Origin: Aliamphritea hakodatensis
GTDB lineage: Bacteria > Pseudomonadota > Gammaproteobacteria > Pseudomonadales > Balneatricaceae
Direction: 5' to 3'
DNA: 64,000 nucleotides
Assembly: GCF_024347195.1 (NCBI RefSeq)
Contig: NZ_AP025281.1
Location: 1,116,001-1,180,000 of the forward strand
The notes under the pieces were generated by a model. That model worked only from the letters and a program-made list of their open reading frames with translations. It ran no database searches and was not told the origin of the DNA. Shown piece after piece: positions 63,503 through 64,000 of this stretch. Position 1 is the stretch's first letter, and the number at the start of each line of letters is the position of its first letter. The translations under genes and the position numbers were made by a program.

Positions 63503-64000
63503 TTAAGTTTCCCTGAGTAACTGTCTGTAAATGGCAGCGAAAATATCGGTACCTGTGGTGATTAACTGATCAGGAAAGTCGTAGTCCGGATTGTGAATCT
63601 GTGGCGTTTTTTCGCCTGCACCCAGCGCGAACATAGCCCCCCGGCTGGCTGCACTTATAGCACCAAAGTCTTCAGACCAGCGAAAGGGTTCGTCCAGCCA
63701 TTTTACCGGTTGCCCGCATTCTCTTGCTGCCTGTGCTACATATTCTGCACATTCGGCATCGTTACGGCTTGCGGCAAAAACATCATCCCACTGAAAGCCG
63801 ATACTTAAGCTGTGTTGCGCTGCGATTGCATGACAGTGATCTGTAACCGTTTCAATTAGCCGGTGCATTGCTGAATCTGATTCGCTTCGCAGTGTGGCGA
63901 GGAGTTTTGCCTGCCCGGGTGATGTGCCGAATGCGGCTTCGCCGAGTGTGCAGTGAATCAGGGTGAGCATAACCCGTTCATCCTGGCTGATGTTGCTGGC
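63503..64000 (-). CDS. M20-family amidohydrolase/peptidase, 5' end outside window
   Basis: C-terminal part (about 165 residues visible) of a peptidase M20-type amidohydrolase. The frame stays open to the window edge, and an internal ATG at 63970 is not the start. Recognised by LIHCTLGEAAFGTSPGQAKLLATLRSE, the dimerisation-domain strand, and by the final WLDEPFRWSEDFGAISAAS...HNPDYDFPDQLITTG, where the conserved EDF glutamate and the HNP.YDF.D end motif are seen. Substrate unknown (N-acyl amino acids or peptides). Confidence 0.85.
   Translation of the reverse strand, partial: ASNISQDERVMLTLIHCTLGEAAFGTSPGQAKLLATLRSESDSAMHRLIETVTDHCHAIAAQHSLSIGFQWDDVFAASRNDAECAEYVAQAARECGQPVKWLDEPFRWSEDFGAISAASRGAMFALGAGEKTPQIHNPDYDFPDQLITTGTDIFAAIYRQLLRET

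Overview
The window looks like a core chromosomal segment of a marine gammaproteobacterium, probably Oceanospirillaceae-like (Amphritea/Neptunomonas/Marinobacterium type). That placement is inference. It rests on a Pseudomonas-like order of the block orn - queG - nnr - tsaE - amiB - mutL - miaA - hfq - hflX - hflK - hflC - hisZ - purA, an Isc operon next to suhB/trmJ, a phasin gene, and the look of the 16S rRNA. Coding density is high. I saw no prophage, insertion sequence or CRISPR array.

Layout. 1-6.1 kb: lptG, an RDD membrane protein, a YeeE/YedE sulfur-compound transporter, a Sel1-repeat protein, a phasin, flavodoxin and a TSUP exporter. 6.2-12.1 kb: prfB (without the usual programmed frameshift) and lysS, then a small membrane protein, ung, a DMT transporter and an NTF2-like exported protein. 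12.1-18.3 kb, minus strand: rsgA, HDOD protein, rhodanese, psd, ygfZ and an unknown protein. 18.5-36.1 kb: orn, a chemotaxis receptor, queG (minus strand), then the nnr-tsaE-amiB-mutL-miaA-hfq-hflX-hflKC run, a DUF2065 protein, hisZ and purA. 36.2-43.8 kb: a SuhB with a degenerate active site (minus strand), divergent trmJ, then iscR-iscS-iscU-iscA-hscB-hscA-fdx-iscX. 43.9-52.1 kb: ndk, rlmN, pilW, rodZ, hisS, yfgM, bamB, der; ispG, which normally sits between rodZ and hisS, is absent. 52.1-58.0 kb: a complete rRNA operon (P1/P2, boxA, 16S, tRNA-Ile, 23S, 5S), without tRNA-Ala. 58.0-58.7 kb: an unusual array of 5S-tail/terminator repeats. 58.8-64 kb: a PAS-GGDEF-EAL protein, a thioredoxin-fold protein, an isochorismatase-like hydrolase, a glycosyltransferase resembling tRNA-queuosine mannosyltransferases, and the 3' part of an M20 amidohydrolase.

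How the genes fit together: translation and RNA functions dominate (prfB, lysS, hisS, rsgA, orn, queG, tsaE, miaA, hfq, hflX, trmJ, rlmN, der, rRNA). Next come Fe-S assembly (the isc set, with Fe-S clients rlmN and queG), envelope biogenesis (lptG, psd, amiB, rodZ, bamB) and DNA repair (ung, mutL). The least explained DNA is the hairpin/terminator repeat array after the rRNA operon. The most interesting protein observation is SuhB, whose metal-binding motifs are eroded although the gene keeps its place beside trmJ.
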